Shown piece after piece: positions 45,508 to 56,200 of a stretch of 64,000 nucleotides of DNA (positions are counted from its first letter, which is position 1; the number at the start of each line of letters is the position of its first letter). Source of the DNA: DCFW01 sp963790715. GTDB taxonomy: Bacteria; Bacteroidota; Bacteroidia; Bacteroidales; Bacteroidaceae. A model generated the notes under the pieces. It made no database searches, was not told the origin of the DNA, and saw only the letters and a list, made by a program, of their open reading frames with translations. Made by a program: the position numbers and the translations under genes. Location of the stretch: positions 1,302,001-1,366,000 of the forward strand of contig CAWBPN010000018.1 of NCBI GenBank assembly GCA_963790715.1, written 5' to 3'.

Positions 45508-47703
45508 ATGAAAAGGTATTGTATATTATTTATTGTTTTATTGTTTTCGACTATTGCTTCCGCCGATGACGTTTCAACGTTTAATGGGTTGGTAAGCAGG
45601 TTACTACCGAAATATGTTTCCTCATTTATATGCCGTAAGTTACCGAGTGGCGGCGAAGACTATTTCCGGATTTCTTCACAAGACGGCAAGATTGAAATAG
45701 CCGGCAACAATGCCAACAGTATGGCGGCGGGTCTGAATTATTATTTAAAATATTATTGTCATACAACTGTTTCGTGGTATGTCGATGATAAGTTCGATGC
45801 ACCGGCTTCGTTGCCGACCGTCGAGAAACCGGTAACAATAAATGCACGTTGCAAGAACCGGTTCTTTCTCAATTATTGCACCTTCGGATATACCATGCCG
45901 TGGTGGAGTTGGAAAGATTGGGAACATTTTATAGATTGGATGGCTTTAAACGGGATAAACTTGCCGCTTGCCATTACAGGGCAAGAATCCGTATGGCACA
46001 AAGTGTGGATGAAGTTAGGTTTGAAAGACAAGGAAATACGCCATTACTTTACCGGCCCTGCCCATCTTCCCTGGCACCGTATGCTGAATATCGATTATTG
46101 GCAAGGTGATTTGCCTATGTCATGGCTTAACGATCAGGAAGAGCTGCAAAAGAAAATTGTTGCTCGCGAACGTGAGTTCAACATGAGACCGGTACTTCCT
46201 GCTTTCGCGGGACATGTTCCTCAGGAACTCAAACAAATATATCCCAAGGCCAAGATCACAAAGCTGGGAGCTTGGTCGGGCTATTCCGATCAATATGCTT
46301 GCAGTTTTCTCGATCCGATGGACCCGCTTTTCACGAAAATACAAAAGCTTTTTTTACAACAGCAAAAGGCTATTTACGGTACAGACCATATTTATGGCAT
46401 CGACCTTTTCAACGAACTCGAACCTCCAAGCTATAAGCTTTCTTATCTGAAACGTGTAGCTAATCAGGTATACGGTTCTTTGGCAAAAGCTGACAAGAAT
46501 GCCGTTTGGTTGCAGATGACGTGGCTCTTCTACGACGACCAGAAATCATGGACAAATGATCGCATAAAAGCATATATCACAGCCTATCCGCCAAGCAAGT
46601 CCATCTTGCTCGATTATTATTGCGAGCGGCATGAAGTATGGCAACAGACAAACAAATATTATGGAGTTCCATATATTTGGTGCTATTTGGGCAATTTCGG
46701 AGGCAATACGATGCTGGCAGGCAATATTGCCGAAGTAAACAAACGCATAGAAAACACTTTCAAAAATGGAGGTAAAAACTTTACAGGTCTTGGATCAACT
46801 CTGGAAAGCTTCGATTGCAATCCTTTTATGTACGAATATCTTTTCGAGAAAGCATGGAATTTCGATACGCATAAAGATGTGAATCGCTGGATAGAACATT
46901 TGGCAGATGAGCATACAGGCAAAATTGACGAAAATGCCCGTAAGGCTTGGAATATATTGGTTAACAAAATATATATTCAGTCCGACTATCCAGGACAGTG
47001 CCCGGTTATCAACATACGCCCATCTTTCGGAGGTTTCAAGACTTATTATTCCAGTCCGCGCATTCCTTACAATAATAAAGAGTTGTTGCAGGCCACGGAA
47101 CTCATGTTGCAGGCCGACAGTAAGACTCAGGCGCATGCTTTCGATGTAGTGAACCTTACACGCCAGCTTATCAGCAATTATTATGGCGATGTATTCAAGG
47201 AGTACGAACAGGCTTACAATAAAAACGATTTCAGCACCATGAAGGCAAAAGAATTCATCATGCTGGGTATATTGGACGATGTAGACCGTTTGGTATCGTC
47301 GCAAAGCACATTCCTGATGGGCAAGTGGATAAAAGAAGCACGTCAGAAAGGAATTGATGATGCCGAGAAGTTGTATTATGAACGCAATGCCCGTAATTTG
47401 CTCACTACATGGGGCGAAAAGGGCGGATTGCTCAACGATTACGCCAGCCGCACATGGTCAGGCATGACTGCAACATTCTACGGTCAACGTTGGCGCATGT
47501 TCTTTGCAGCTGTAGACCGTGCCGTTATTGCCGGTCAAAAGTTCGACGATGCCAAATACAAGGAATATGAAAAAGAAGTAACCGATTATGAGGAATTATG
47601 GTGGAAAGATTGTATCGGTCATTTCCCCAGTACACCTCAAGGTGATGGCATAGCTATTGCCAAAGAGTTGGTTGCCAAGTATAAACCAATGATAGAAAAA
47701 TAA
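45508..47703 (+). CDS. Alpha-N-acetylglucosaminidase (GH89)
   Basis: A 731-residue secreted glycoside hydrolase of family 89, the family of human NAGLU. A signal peptide of about 19 residues is present. Conserved segments include WSWKDWEHFIDWMALNGINLPLA in pieces, GQESVWHKVW, DLFNELEPPS with the likely acid-base Glu, and GLGSTLESFDCNPFMYEY with the likely nucleophile Glu. It removes terminal alpha-linked GlcNAc, for instance from mucin caps or heparan-type chains. It starts 17 bases after susD, which ties it to this uptake system. A terminator follows. Confidence 0.92.
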   Translation: MKRYCILFIVLLFSTIASADDVSTFNGLVSRLLPKYVSSFICRKLPSGGEDYFRISSQDGKIEIAGNNANSMAAGLNYYLKYYCHTTVSWYVDDKFDAPASLPTVEKPVTINARCKNRFFLNYCTFGYTMPWWSWKDWEHFIDWMALNGINLPLAITGQESVWHKVWMKLGLKDKEIRHYFTGPAHLPWHRMLNIDYWQGDLPMSWLNDQEELQKKIVAREREFNMRPVLPAFAGHVPQELKQIYPKAKITKLGAWSGYSDQYACSFLDPMDPLFTKIQKLFLQQQKAIYGTDHIYGIDLFNELEPPSYKLSYLKRVANQVYGSLAKADKNAVWLQMTWLFYDDQKSWTNDRIKAYITAYPPSKSILLDYYCERHEVWQQTNKYYGVPYIWCYLGNFGGNTMLAGNIAEVNKRIENTFKNGGKNFTGLGSTLESFDCNPFMYEYLFEKAWNFDTHKDVNRWIEHLADEHTGKIDENARKAWNILVNKIYIQSDYPGQCPVINIRPSFGGFKTYYSSPRIPYNNKELLQATELMLQADSKTQAHAFDVVNLTRQLISNYYGDVFKEYEQAYNKNDFSTMKAKEFIMLGILDDVDRLVSSQSTFLMGKWIKEARQKGIDDAEKLYYERNARNLLTTWGEKGGLLNDYASRTWSGMTATFYGQRWRMFFAAVDRAVIAGQKFDDAKYKEYEKEVTDYEELWWKDCIGHFPSTPQGDGIAIAKELVAKYKPMIEK

Positions 47704-47712
47704 ATTATTATG

Positions 47713-47746
47713 ATAGAGGCTATGCCAAAATTGGCATGACCTCTAT
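47713..47746 (+). terminator. Intrinsic terminator after GH89
   Basis: ATAGAGG and ATGCCAA pair with TTGGCAT and CCTCTAT in a long interrupted hairpin directly after the GH89 stop, followed by a short T-rich stretch. Confidence 0.7.
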
Positions 47747-47786
47747 TTCGTTATCTCAATAGAGATCGTTATTAAATAATATAAAT

Positions 47787-49046
47787 ATGAGAAAAAATTA
47801 TTATGTATTTGTTATTATTTTTGGAGCTTTATTAATATCAAATTCCATTATTGCACACGCAAGAACACGAGTAAAAAAAGCTTTGTTTGTTATTGTTGAC
47901 GGAGTTGCCCGAGATATGCTAAAGAGTTCAAGCACACCATGTTTGGATTCGATCTCTGCTTATGGCGCATTTGCAGATGCGCATGTTGGCGGAGAAAGAG
48001 GAGCATATTCGCAATCACCTACCATTTCAGCCGTAGGTTACAACTGCTTGCTCACAGGAACTTGGGCAGAAAAACATAATGTATGGGACAATGACATTGC
48101 AGCTCCAAACTACAATTACCCGACAGTTTTCAGGTTGTTTAAGAATCAATATCCGGATAAAAAAATAGCCGTATTCTCTTCCTGGCAGGATAACAGGACA
48201 AAGTTGATAGGTGAAGGAAAGCCTGAAACCGGTAATATTAAAATGGATTATGCATTTGACGGCTATGAATTGGATACTGTTAATTTCCCTCAAGATTCGA
48301 AGAGAATTTTTATGAGGAATATTGATGAGAAGGTGGTTTCAGAAGCAACAAAGTGCGTAAGAGCCGATGCTCCCGACTTATCGTGGGTTTATCTTGAATT
48401 CACGGATGATATGGGACACATGTACGGTGACAGCCGCCAAATGAAAGATGCCATACACTTCGAAGATACATTGATGGGAAGATTGTGGGATGCCATTAAA
48501 TACCGTGAGAAGAACTTCAATGAAGACTGGCTTTTGGTAATTACCACCGACCACGGACGTTCACCGCGAGACGGGAGAGGACATGGCGGACAGTCTGACA
48601 GGGAACGCGGTACATGGATAGTGACCAATTATAAAGATGTAAATGCATCGTTTAAAAGAACCACCCCCGGTATTGTGTCTATATTACCGTCCATCACAAA
48701 TTATCTTGGTGTAGAGGTGCCTAAAAATACCAAGTACGAGCTTGACGGCGTACCGTTTGTCGGAAGAGTGTATTTCTCAGATTTTAAATCGGAAGAGAAA
48801 GACGGTAAGTTTTATTTTTCATGGAACGACCTTTCAAGTAATAAGAATCAGACAGCAGATATTTTAGTAAGTTACACAAACAACGTCAAGGTAGGTGGAA
48901 CGGATAAATATCAAAAGATTGCTACAGTAAAACTATCTGAAAATAAACTGGAACTAAGCAAGAAATTAAATAAAAGCGACTTTTATAAATTTGTATTGGA
49001 AACACCGAACCAAACTATGAATTATTGGATCGTTAAAGGTAAATAA
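47787..49046 (+). CDS. Alkaline phosphatase superfamily phosphodiesterase
   Basis: A 419-residue secreted metalloenzyme related to nucleotide pyrophosphatase/phosphodiesterases. A signal peptide of about 24 residues is present. Metal ligands and nucleophile fit the family: Asp in FVIVDGVARDML, Thr in QSPTISAVGYNCLLTG, Asp/His in FTDDMGHMYG and TTDHGRSPRDG, and His in GHGG. The last 80 residues look like a small beta domain. It is separated from GH89 by a terminator, so it is probably transcribed from its own promoter. The substrate is unknown; a sugar or lipid phosphodiester is likely. Confidence 0.82.
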   Translation: MRKNYYVFVIIFGALLISNSIIAHARTRVKKALFVIVDGVARDMLKSSSTPCLDSISAYGAFADAHVGGERGAYSQSPTISAVGYNCLLTGTWAEKHNVWDNDIAAPNYNYPTVFRLFKNQYPDKKIAVFSSWQDNRTKLIGEGKPETGNIKMDYAFDGYELDTVNFPQDSKRIFMRNIDEKVVSEATKCVRADAPDLSWVYLEFTDDMGHMYGDSRQMKDAIHFEDTLMGRLWDAIKYREKNFNEDWLLVITTDHGRSPRDGRGHGGQSDRERGTWIVTNYKDVNASFKRTTPGIVSILPSITNYLGVEVPKNTKYELDGVPFVGRVYFSDFKSEEKDGKFYFSWNDLSSNKNQTADILVSYTNNVKVGGTDKYQKIATVKLSENKLELSKKLNKSDFYKFVLETPNQTMNYWIVKGK

Positions 49047-49094
49047 ATATATGTTTTTGATGGCTTGCTGAAAAATACAAATAATACAAAGAAT

Positions 49095-49160
49095 CTGTTT
49101 AAAAATTAGAGAAAGATAAAAGTATCATTTTCCTTATTTAATTTTTAAACAGGTTTTAAT
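49095..49160 (+). terminator. Intrinsic terminator after the phosphodiesterase
   Basis: CTGTTTAAAAATTA (49095-49108) is perfectly repeated in reverse at 49139-49152, followed by GTTTTAATATTTTAT. Confidence 0.65.
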
Positions 49161-49237
49161 ATTTTATAAATAAACTCATATTTGTATTTTTATTAAATTT
49201 TATTATTACTTTTGTTACCCAAGCATTAGTCAATCGT

Positions 49238-49245
49238 TATATTTG
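49238..49245 (+). promoter_or_regulatory. Promoter region of the ECF sigma gene
   Basis: TATATTTG at 49238-49245 is an exact -7 match but ends 5 bases before the start codon, which would give a nearly leaderless message. TACTTTTG at 49207-49214 is a second match at a more usual distance. Confidence 0.4.
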
Positions 49246-49250
49246 TAATT

Positions 49251-49877
49251 ATGTGTACAACATTAGATGATAAATACAATAAAAATACTTTTACAAATAT
49301 CTATAAGCAGTATTACAAAAAAGCGTTCTTTTTTGTAAAATCATATGTACATGATGATTCGGTAGCTGAAGATATTACGTCTGATTCGTTGATCAAATTA
49401 TGGGAAAAATTAAAGATTAAAGATATAGATTATGTTGAGCCGTTGCTTCTTAGTATCTTAAAAAATTCATCGTTAGATTATTTGAAACATGAAGAAGTGA
49501 AACGTGTTGCTTTTAAATCTATTACTGACTGGCATTATCAAGAATTATCCATTCGCATTTCTTCATTGGAAGCATGTGATCCTGATGAAATTTTTTCAAG
49601 TGAGATAGAAAGGATTATACATGATACACTTGCTTCATTACCAAAGCAAACAAGGAAAGCTTTTATACTAAGCCGGTTTAAAGATAAGTCTAATAAAGAA
49701 ATATCAGGGATAATGCATATTTCCGTAAAAGGGGTTGAATATCATATCTCTAAATCTTTAAAGGTTATGCGTATAGCATTAAAGGATTATTTACCTCTTT
49801 TGTCTTTGTCATTATTGTTTTATCTTAAGTATTATTTCAAAATAGGAAGAGTAATTTTTGATGCTTTATTTTTTTGA
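49251..49877 (+). CDS. ECF sigma-70 factor (Bacteroidota type)
   Basis: A 208-residue sigma factor. Region 2 is FTNIYKQYYKKAFFFVKSYVHDDSVAEDI in pieces with SLIKLWEKL; region 4 is LPKQTRKAFILSRFKDKSNKEIS and GVEYHISKSLKVMRIAL, the SusC-locus ECF type. A hydrophobic C-terminal tail of about 30 residues (LLSLSLLFYLKYYF) is characteristic of some members. It is the only ECF sigma gene seen in the window and probably the partner of the FecR protein at 39034. Its 3' end overlaps the convergent hydrolase gene by 46 bases. Confidence 0.9.
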   Translation: MCTTLDDKYNKNTFTNIYKQYYKKAFFFVKSYVHDDSVAEDITSDSLIKLWEKLKIKDIDYVEPLLLSILKNSSLDYLKHEEVKRVAFKSITDWHYQELSIRISSLEACDPDEIFSSEIERIIHDTLASLPKQTRKAFILSRFKDKSNKEISGIMHISVKGVEYHISKSLKVMRIALKDYLPLLSLSLLFYLKYYFKIGRVIFDALFF

Positions 49878-51748
49878 TGGAAGACTTTAATTGTACAAGG
49901 TACGAAGTCTTTATCACTACAATGATAAATATCTATAAATTGTTGTGGATTACGATCGACAAGAGGGAACCATGTACTTTGTATTTGTACCATAATACGA
50001 TGTTCTTTTAAAAAAGTATGAGCAATATCTGCCAATTTAAAAGTTGCATTTTCGGGTTTTCCGGGTACAAATGCTTGCGGATGTTCAAAGCCTTTTCTGT
50101 AACGTCCACGCATTACATCGCCACGTACTAACATCTCATAGCCGCCCATAGAAGTATGTTGTTTATTCCCTTCACCAACTACCTTGGTGTCATATTTAAA
50201 ATTGTCAGGAAAAACATCAATCAGTTTAACTATGAAATCAGCATCGGTAGTTGATATGCTTACCCACAAATCGGCAGAAAGTTCTCCGCCCAAAGTCAAA
50301 TTTTCTTTTAGTGGTTGTGTCTCAAAAGTGATTACATCAGGACGAGTTGATGCAAAACGTTGGTCTTCCACCATATATTCGGTAGGACGATTATGAGAAA
50401 TTGTTTTAGTAAAAGGTACCGGTTTATTAGGATCAGATCCATATTCGCTAAAAGAATTTTCTTCGGTAGGAGCTGTAAATGTAAGAATCCCCTTATCATT
50501 CAAATAAATGGGAATAGCTTTACTGTTACGTGGAGGCCACTCTCTGAAACTATGCCACTGATTTTCACCGGTAAAAAAGACATTCGCTTTTGGTGCCTTA
50601 TTAAAGTCTCCTTCGTCTAACAGATAATAATCGAAAAATTGTTGTTCGGCTTCTTCAAATTGTCTGTTTATGCCATAATTACCGAATCGTACATCACCTA
50701 AGTAGTTCCCTTGTCCTATGAGCCAACCTCCATGACACCACGGCCCGATTAGCAGATATAAAGGTTTATTGGAATGTGGAGCGTTCAATGTCTTGTAAGA
50801 ATTCCATGTACCATAAGCGTCTTCGGCATCAAATAATCCGCCGACAACAAGTACTGCGGCATTTATATTTTTATATAAAGTAAAAGGGCAACGTGTTTTC
50901 CACCATTCGTCATAATCAGGATGTCGCGTAATATCATTCCAAAAATTAATGGAGTCGCCCAATATTTTTGTTAAATTAGCTATATTACCGGCCTTTAGGA
51001 AAAAGGAGTATTCATCATTTGTATAATAGTTATGATATGGATGGTCCGTTTTTGATGGGATTGGCCTCGGTCGATCAAAACCTGATAAATAGTTAAAGGC
51101 ATCAGTCAACATCAATGCACCGTTATGATGGACATCGTCACCCATAAACCAATCGCTTATAGGCGCCTGAGGACAAACGGCTTTGATAGCAGGATGTCTG
51201 CATATTGCAGCCGTCAGGGCATAATACCCTAAATAAGAACACCCGGTTACGCCGATTCTATTATTGCTATTCGAATGTTTCAATAACCATTCGGACGTGT
51301 CATACATATCGCTTTCATCATCTGTCTTGCCATTGGGAACAGATATATGTATAGGGCGTACATTCTCAAATTCGCCTTCACTCATCCTTTTACCGCGGAC
51401 ATCCTGAAAAACAATGATATAATTTTTCTGCACGTATCCTTTTAATGAATTCCATAATGAGGAATTAAAGTCAGAACCATAAGGATAAGATCCGTAAGGC
51501 GAACGGTAAATTAAAATGGGAGACTTCTTATTTTGTGCTATAGGTTCATAAATTGCAGTATATAGATGTATACTATCCCTCATTGGAATCATAACTTCCC
51601 GCTTGTGATAGTTATTCTTAACCCATTGCTTATTAATTACTTGTGAATAAATTTGAGAGGATGAAAATAATATAGATATAAATAATAAATAAGTAAAATA
51701 ATGTTTTTCGTATATTACCATTTTATTGATAAAAGAGGTGATTTTCAT
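49832..51748 (-). CDS. CocE/NonD family hydrolase (X-Pro dipeptidyl-peptidase-like)
   Basis: A 638-residue secreted serine hydrolase. A hydrophobic signal region lies at about 16-36. The nucleophile elbow is GCSYLG (Ser171), preceded by YDTSEWLLKH; APISDWF and GGLFDAEDAYG hold other parts of the catalytic domain. The C-terminal third is the jelly-roll typical of the family (ELSADLWVSISTTDADF). Relatives hydrolyse esters, beta-lactam side chains or Xaa-Pro peptides; the substrate here is unknown. The start may be at 51748 or 27 bases later. It is the only minus-strand gene in the utilisation region. Confidence 0.85.
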   Translation of the reverse strand: MKITSFINKMVIYEKHYFTYLLFISILFSSSQIYSQVINKQWVKNNYHKREVMIPMRDSIHLYTAIYEPIAQNKKSPILIYRSPYGSYPYGSDFNSSLWNSLKGYVQKNYIIVFQDVRGKRMSEGEFENVRPIHISVPNGKTDDESDMYDTSEWLLKHSNSNNRIGVTGCSYLGYYALTAAICRHPAIKAVCPQAPISDWFMGDDVHHNGALMLTDAFNYLSGFDRPRPIPSKTDHPYHNYYTNDEYSFFLKAGNIANLTKILGDSINFWNDITRHPDYDEWWKTRCPFTLYKNINAAVLVVGGLFDAEDAYGTWNSYKTLNAPHSNKPLYLLIGPWCHGGWLIGQGNYLGDVRFGNYGINRQFEEAEQQFFDYYLLDEGDFNKAPKANVFFTGENQWHSFREWPPRNSKAIPIYLNDKGILTFTAPTEENSFSEYGSDPNKPVPFTKTISHNRPTEYMVEDQRFASTRPDVITFETQPLKENLTLGGELSADLWVSISTTDADFIVKLIDVFPDNFKYDTKVVGEGNKQHTSMGGYEMLVRGDVMRGRYRKGFEHPQAFVPGKPENATFKLADIAHTFLKEHRIMVQIQSTWFPLVDRNPQQFIDIYHCSDKDFVPCTIKVFHQKNKASKITLPILK

Positions 51749-51877
51749 GCTTTTATATAGTTTTTGGATGAATTAAAATTGACAATTGAAAAGGCATGTA
51801 AATTTAATAATTTATATTTATATATTCAAGAATGTCATTAAAATATATTGAGATAAGACTTTGTCATAATATTATTG

Positions 51878-51896
51878 CAATAATGAAACGTTATTG
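51878..51896. promoter_or_regulatory. 19-base inverted repeat upstream of the NPP pseudogene
   Basis: CAATAATGAAACGTTATTG has 6-base arms and is found again without change at 59762-59780, upstream of the intact paralogue. The distance to the start is 47 bases here and 60 there. It is a candidate operator or part of the duplicated block. Confidence 0.4.
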
Positions 51897-51943
51897 ATAA
51901 ATTGCTTTCATATTTTTATCGTATTATTGAAGAAAAGATTTAT

Positions 51944-52717
51944 ATGAAAAGTTTCGTAAAAAAAATTAGCGTATTAGCTTTAATCCTGTATTCCCTTCTG
52001 TTACTTATCCTGACCATACTACCATGATAAGCGGAGTCACTCCGGCTAAACACGGCATTGTTTATAACACGCCTTTTGAGCCGGAAGGTGAAACGGGCAA
52101 ATGGTATTGGGATTATAAATTGGTAAAAGTTCCTACGTGCTAATATACAGGATAGTACGTTGGTTGTCATTTTAGGAGACCACGGATTTGAAGATATTTA
52201 CCGCTCTTTCAATCCCAATTATCTTTTAAAGCAAAACGGTTTAATTACCAATATTAAAAAAGGAGAATGGAAAGCTCAGTTTCATTCGCAGGGTGGTAGT
52301 ACGTTCTTGCATTTAAAAGATGCCAATGATGAAAAGACAGTCAAAAAAGTTATGAGTGTTTTTGAAAGTTTGCCCGATTCGGTAAAGCAGTATTTCGCAA
52401 TAGTTGATAAAGAGAAACTTAATGCAGTAGGAGCAGATCCTACAGTAGAATTGGCACTTACCGGTCTTAAAGGAACGACATTCGGCACTACTACAAAACA
52501 ATTGTTTACCAACTTTGATAGGACAAAGGGAACTCATGGGTTTTATCCCGATCACCATCAAATACAAACAGGCTTGGTAGCTTTTGGACCAGGATTAAAA
52601 TCAGGATTGTTGATTGATGAAATGAATATGACTGATGTGGCTCCGCTTATTGTTCACTTATCAGGCATTACATTACCGAATATGGATGGCAAACTGCATA
52701 CTGAGTTATTAAAGTAA
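51944..52717 (+). pseudogene. Nucleotide pyrophosphatase/phosphodiesterase, deleted copy
   Basis: A second copy of the gene at 59841-61208, in the same direction, with two internal deletions. The first removes about 172 bases between two copies of TTAATCCTGT (present at 59877 and 60049 in the intact gene), shifting the frame. The second removes about 420 bases near 52139. The remaining 3' part (52160-52717) stays open and is nearly identical to the intact gene, but it lacks the nucleophile Thr, the signal peptide and half the metal ligands. The region upstream of the start is also duplicated. Confidence 0.88.
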
Positions 52718-52777
52718 TACATATGCTAAAACTGCATTAGAAATTAAGAAGATTTTATGTAAAAAGTAACAAATATA

Positions 52778-52824
52778 CCTGTCGGCAAAATAATCATTAT
52801 GGATTTTTGCCGACAGGTTTTTTT
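52778..52824 (+). terminator. Strong intrinsic terminator after the NPP pseudogene
   Basis: CCTGTCGGCAAAA (52778-52790) pairs perfectly with TTTTGCCGACAGG (52805-52817) and is followed by seven T. Confidence 0.88.
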
Positions 52825-52849
52825 ATAAACCGTGATAGTCTTTATCAAC

Positions 52850-52940
52850 ATATTGTAACATTTCCTAAATATAATTTTAATGCAAATGAAATATTACCTT
52901 AATTTTAATGAAAAATATATTTTATTCCTTTGTGCCAAGT
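52850..52940 (+). promoter_or_regulatory. Shared promoter-like block ahead of susC 2
   Basis: About 90 bases are closely similar to 61230-61320, ahead of the TonB-dependent receptor, including ACCTTAATTTTA and GAAAAATATATTTTATTC. The block ends in TTCCTTTG (52925-52932), which fits TAnnTTTG except for the second base. Confidence 0.5.
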
Positions 52941-53230
52941 ATTATGATGGATCGGTGTGAAACTTGGTATAAAAAGTTATTTCTTTTTATTGTTTTCAAT
53001 CTTTTTGTCGATTGCAACTAAATCACACAATGATGGTATGAATTTGATGATAATAATTGAAGTTAATTGATGGAGCTTATTAAAAAAGAAAGATTGGAGG
53101 CTTATGGAATAATAAAGGAATAAGGAAGGTAAAGATGAGCGATGCATTAGCATCATCCATCTCAGGATAAGAAGTAGATGAAAAAGATGTCGGCTATATT
53201 ATTTGTTAAAAAACTCAGTATTAATCAAAA

Positions 53231-53255
53231 GAAGCATTTAATTCGAAAATGCTTC
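53231..53255 (+). promoter_or_regulatory. Leader hairpin before susC 2
   Basis: GAAGCATTT (53231-53239) pairs with AAATGCTTC (53247-53255) around a 7-base loop. It lies 14 bases ahead of the start at 53270, as does the similar hairpin ahead of susC 1. Confidence 0.6.
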
Positions 53256-53269
53256 GTAATTATAAAAGT

Positions 53270-56200
53270 ATGGGAAATATTTTATTTAGAAGATTTATTG
53301 CAAAAAATAAATTGTCATTTAGGATAATTAATCTTGTGATCTTTGCTTTGTTTGTAGTTGTTGGAAGCCCCTTTGCTGCAGAATTAGATTTAAGTAGGGA
53401 GGTAACGGTTATTTCCAATAATACGACAATAGGCAAAGTCATTAATGATATTGGAAAGCAAACAGGATATTTGTTTGTTTACAATGTGAATGAAGTTAAC
53501 CTGAATAGAACGGTTAACGTAAATGTACATAATAAGCCGCTCAAAGAAGCGTTGAACCAAATATTTGCCGGTTCGGATGTTTGTTATGTTATCGAAGGCA
53601 GAAACATTATGCTAAAAAAAGCGGCTGAAAATAGGGCAGAGGTTAAAAAAGTACAGGAGCCACAACAGCAAGAAAAAAAGAATAAAATTTCTGGTGTTGT
53701 AAGAGACGCTTCCGGTGAGCCGATTATCGGAGCAAATGTTTCTGTTAAAGGAACTACAATTGGGACTATTACCGATAACGAAGGAAAATTCGAGTTTAAA
53801 GTTCCTAATAGTGATGGGAAGTTATATGTTTCTTATATCGGTTATGAGAAGCGGGAGCTTTCTATTGATGATAAACATTATTTCACTATTACATTAAAAG
53901 AAAACGCAAATGCATTGAATGAAGTGGTAGTAGTTGGATATGGAACTCAAAAGAAAGTAAATTTAACAGGAGCTGTAGATCAAGTTACAAGTGAGGCATT
54001 TGATGGAAGAGCAAATTCGAATGTAACTCAAATGTTACAAGGAACAATTCCAAATTTGAATTTAAAATTAACGGACGGTAAACCCGACCGTACAGCAACT
54101 TATAATATTCGAGGAACAACATCTATAGGTCAAGGTGGCAGTGCTTTAGTATTAATTGATGGTGTAGAAGGTGACCCCAGTTTGATAAATCCTGATGATA
54201 TTGAGTCTGTATCAGTTTTGAAGGATGCTTCTTCTGCCGCTATTTATGGCTCCCGTGCACCGTATGGAGTAGTGCTTATCACGACAAAAAATGCAAAAAA
54301 AGGCAAACCTCAGGTAAATTATTCAACCAATATGACTATTGAAAGCCCGCTCAATGTTCCTGATTTCGTAACAGATGGTTATACTTATGCCGAACATTTT
54401 TATGAAGCATGGACGAATATGAAACATTCTGATCCTTCAGGCATGAATAAAACACAGCAATTTTCTGTTGCGTGGCTAAATGAATATAAAAGGAGAAAAG
54501 ATGCTGGTGATTTCGGTACAATAGTTAGTGACGGTTCGTGGGGATTGACTAAAGGTCGTTGGGTATACTTTAACAAGAGTACAGATGAAATGGGGTTATT
54601 ATATAAGAAGAGCTTGTTTACTCAAACTCATAATTTGTCTATTTCAGGTACTGATGGTAAATTCGAGTATTATTTATCAGGACGTTATTATGATTATGGA
54701 GGTCTTTTTAATAGCAATACCAATACTGATAACTATTCAATGTTTGATTCGCGTGTTAAGGTCGGCTATAAAGTTAACGAATGGATGAAAATTACAAATA
54801 ATATTGATATGAGCTATACTAATTATCATAATCCTATAACATATAGCGAAAATTCAGGTAATGTATGGCGTAATATAGCTGATGAAGGACACCCGTCGTC
54901 TCCTCTGTGGAACCCCGACGGTACGATGACTTATAGCGGCGTTTATTCAGTAGGTGATCTCCTTTATGGAAAAAGTTATATTAAAACGGTAAATGACTAT
55001 GTAAGAAATACTGTAGGCATCAATACTCATTTTTTTAATAACACATTACGTGTAAATGGAGACTTTACTTATCGTAATCAGAATAATAGTGCTACTACAA
55101 GATGTGTGCGTACTTCTTATTCAAGGACACAAGGCCTTTTAGAAACTATTTCAGGGACACAATCATATATGTCTGAAAACCCGATAAATACAATTTATTT
55201 GGCTACTAATGAATACGCCGAATATGAAAATACATTTGCTAAGAAACATTATGTAAAGGCTTTATTGGGATATAATTACGAACAAGAGCAAACAAAAGGC
55301 TTATATGCTTATAACGATGGCCTTTTAACCAGTGATGTAGATAATATTAATCTTGCTTTAGGCACAAGTAATAGAAATATTACCGGTAGTTGGTCTAAGT
55401 GGCGTACGGCAGGAGAATTTTTCCGCTTAAATTATATTTTTGATGAGCGATATTTGTTAGAGGTAGATGGGCGTTATGACGGCTCTTCAAAATTCCCTGA
55501 TGGCCAACGTTGGGCATTTTTCCCTTCTGCATCAGCAGGCTGGAGGTTGACCTCAGAACCCTGGTTTAAGATAAATCCTAAATATATTTCTAACCTGAAG
55601 TTAAGGGCGTCTTATGGTTCCTTAGGTAACAGTAATATATCTCCTTATTCTTATGATGAAACTTTTTCCGTTTCTCAAGGTCGCCTTATAGGTGGTACAA
55701 TCGTTCCATATACTTCGGCACCTTCTCCAAAACCGTCAGGATTGACATGGGAAACGGCTCGTACGGCAAACTTAGGAGTAGATTTGGGTATGTTTAATAA
55801 TCATTTGAGTGTTACAGCTGATTTTTATAATCGGAAAACATTGAACATGTATACGCCCGGACCAACACTTCCTGACGTTTATGGCGCTACTTCCCCATAC
55901 GGGAATTTCGCTGATATGACAACAAAAGGTTATGAGATATCGGTTGCATGGGAGAATTCTTTTAATTTAGCCGGTAACCCATTCCATTATAATGTTCGTG
56001 CCACTCTGGCAGATTATTATTCTATTATTGATAAATATAATAATTCTACCTACTCTCTTGGTACGTCAAATACACCTAACTATTATAAAGGAATGAAAGT
56101 TGGTGAAATTTGGGGATATGTTTGTAATGGTTTATGGCAGACTCAATCGGAGATTGATGCAGCTGAATCCAAAGCTAAAGCAGCAGGTCAAGCATGTTAT

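Larger units (their letters stand above)
52718..53269 (+). other. Gene-free region before susC 2
   Basis: It holds a strong terminator (52778-52824), a block at about 52850-52940 that is closely similar to 61230-61320, and then about 300 bases of untranslated leader with small hairpins (GATGC pairing at 53141-53154; the susC leader hairpin at 53231-53255). No gene is seen. Confidence 0.5.

Noticed and set aside
52160..52717. An intact short phosphatase-like gene of 185 codons
   Set aside because: It is the 3' remainder of a deleted NPP copy without signal peptide or nucleophile.
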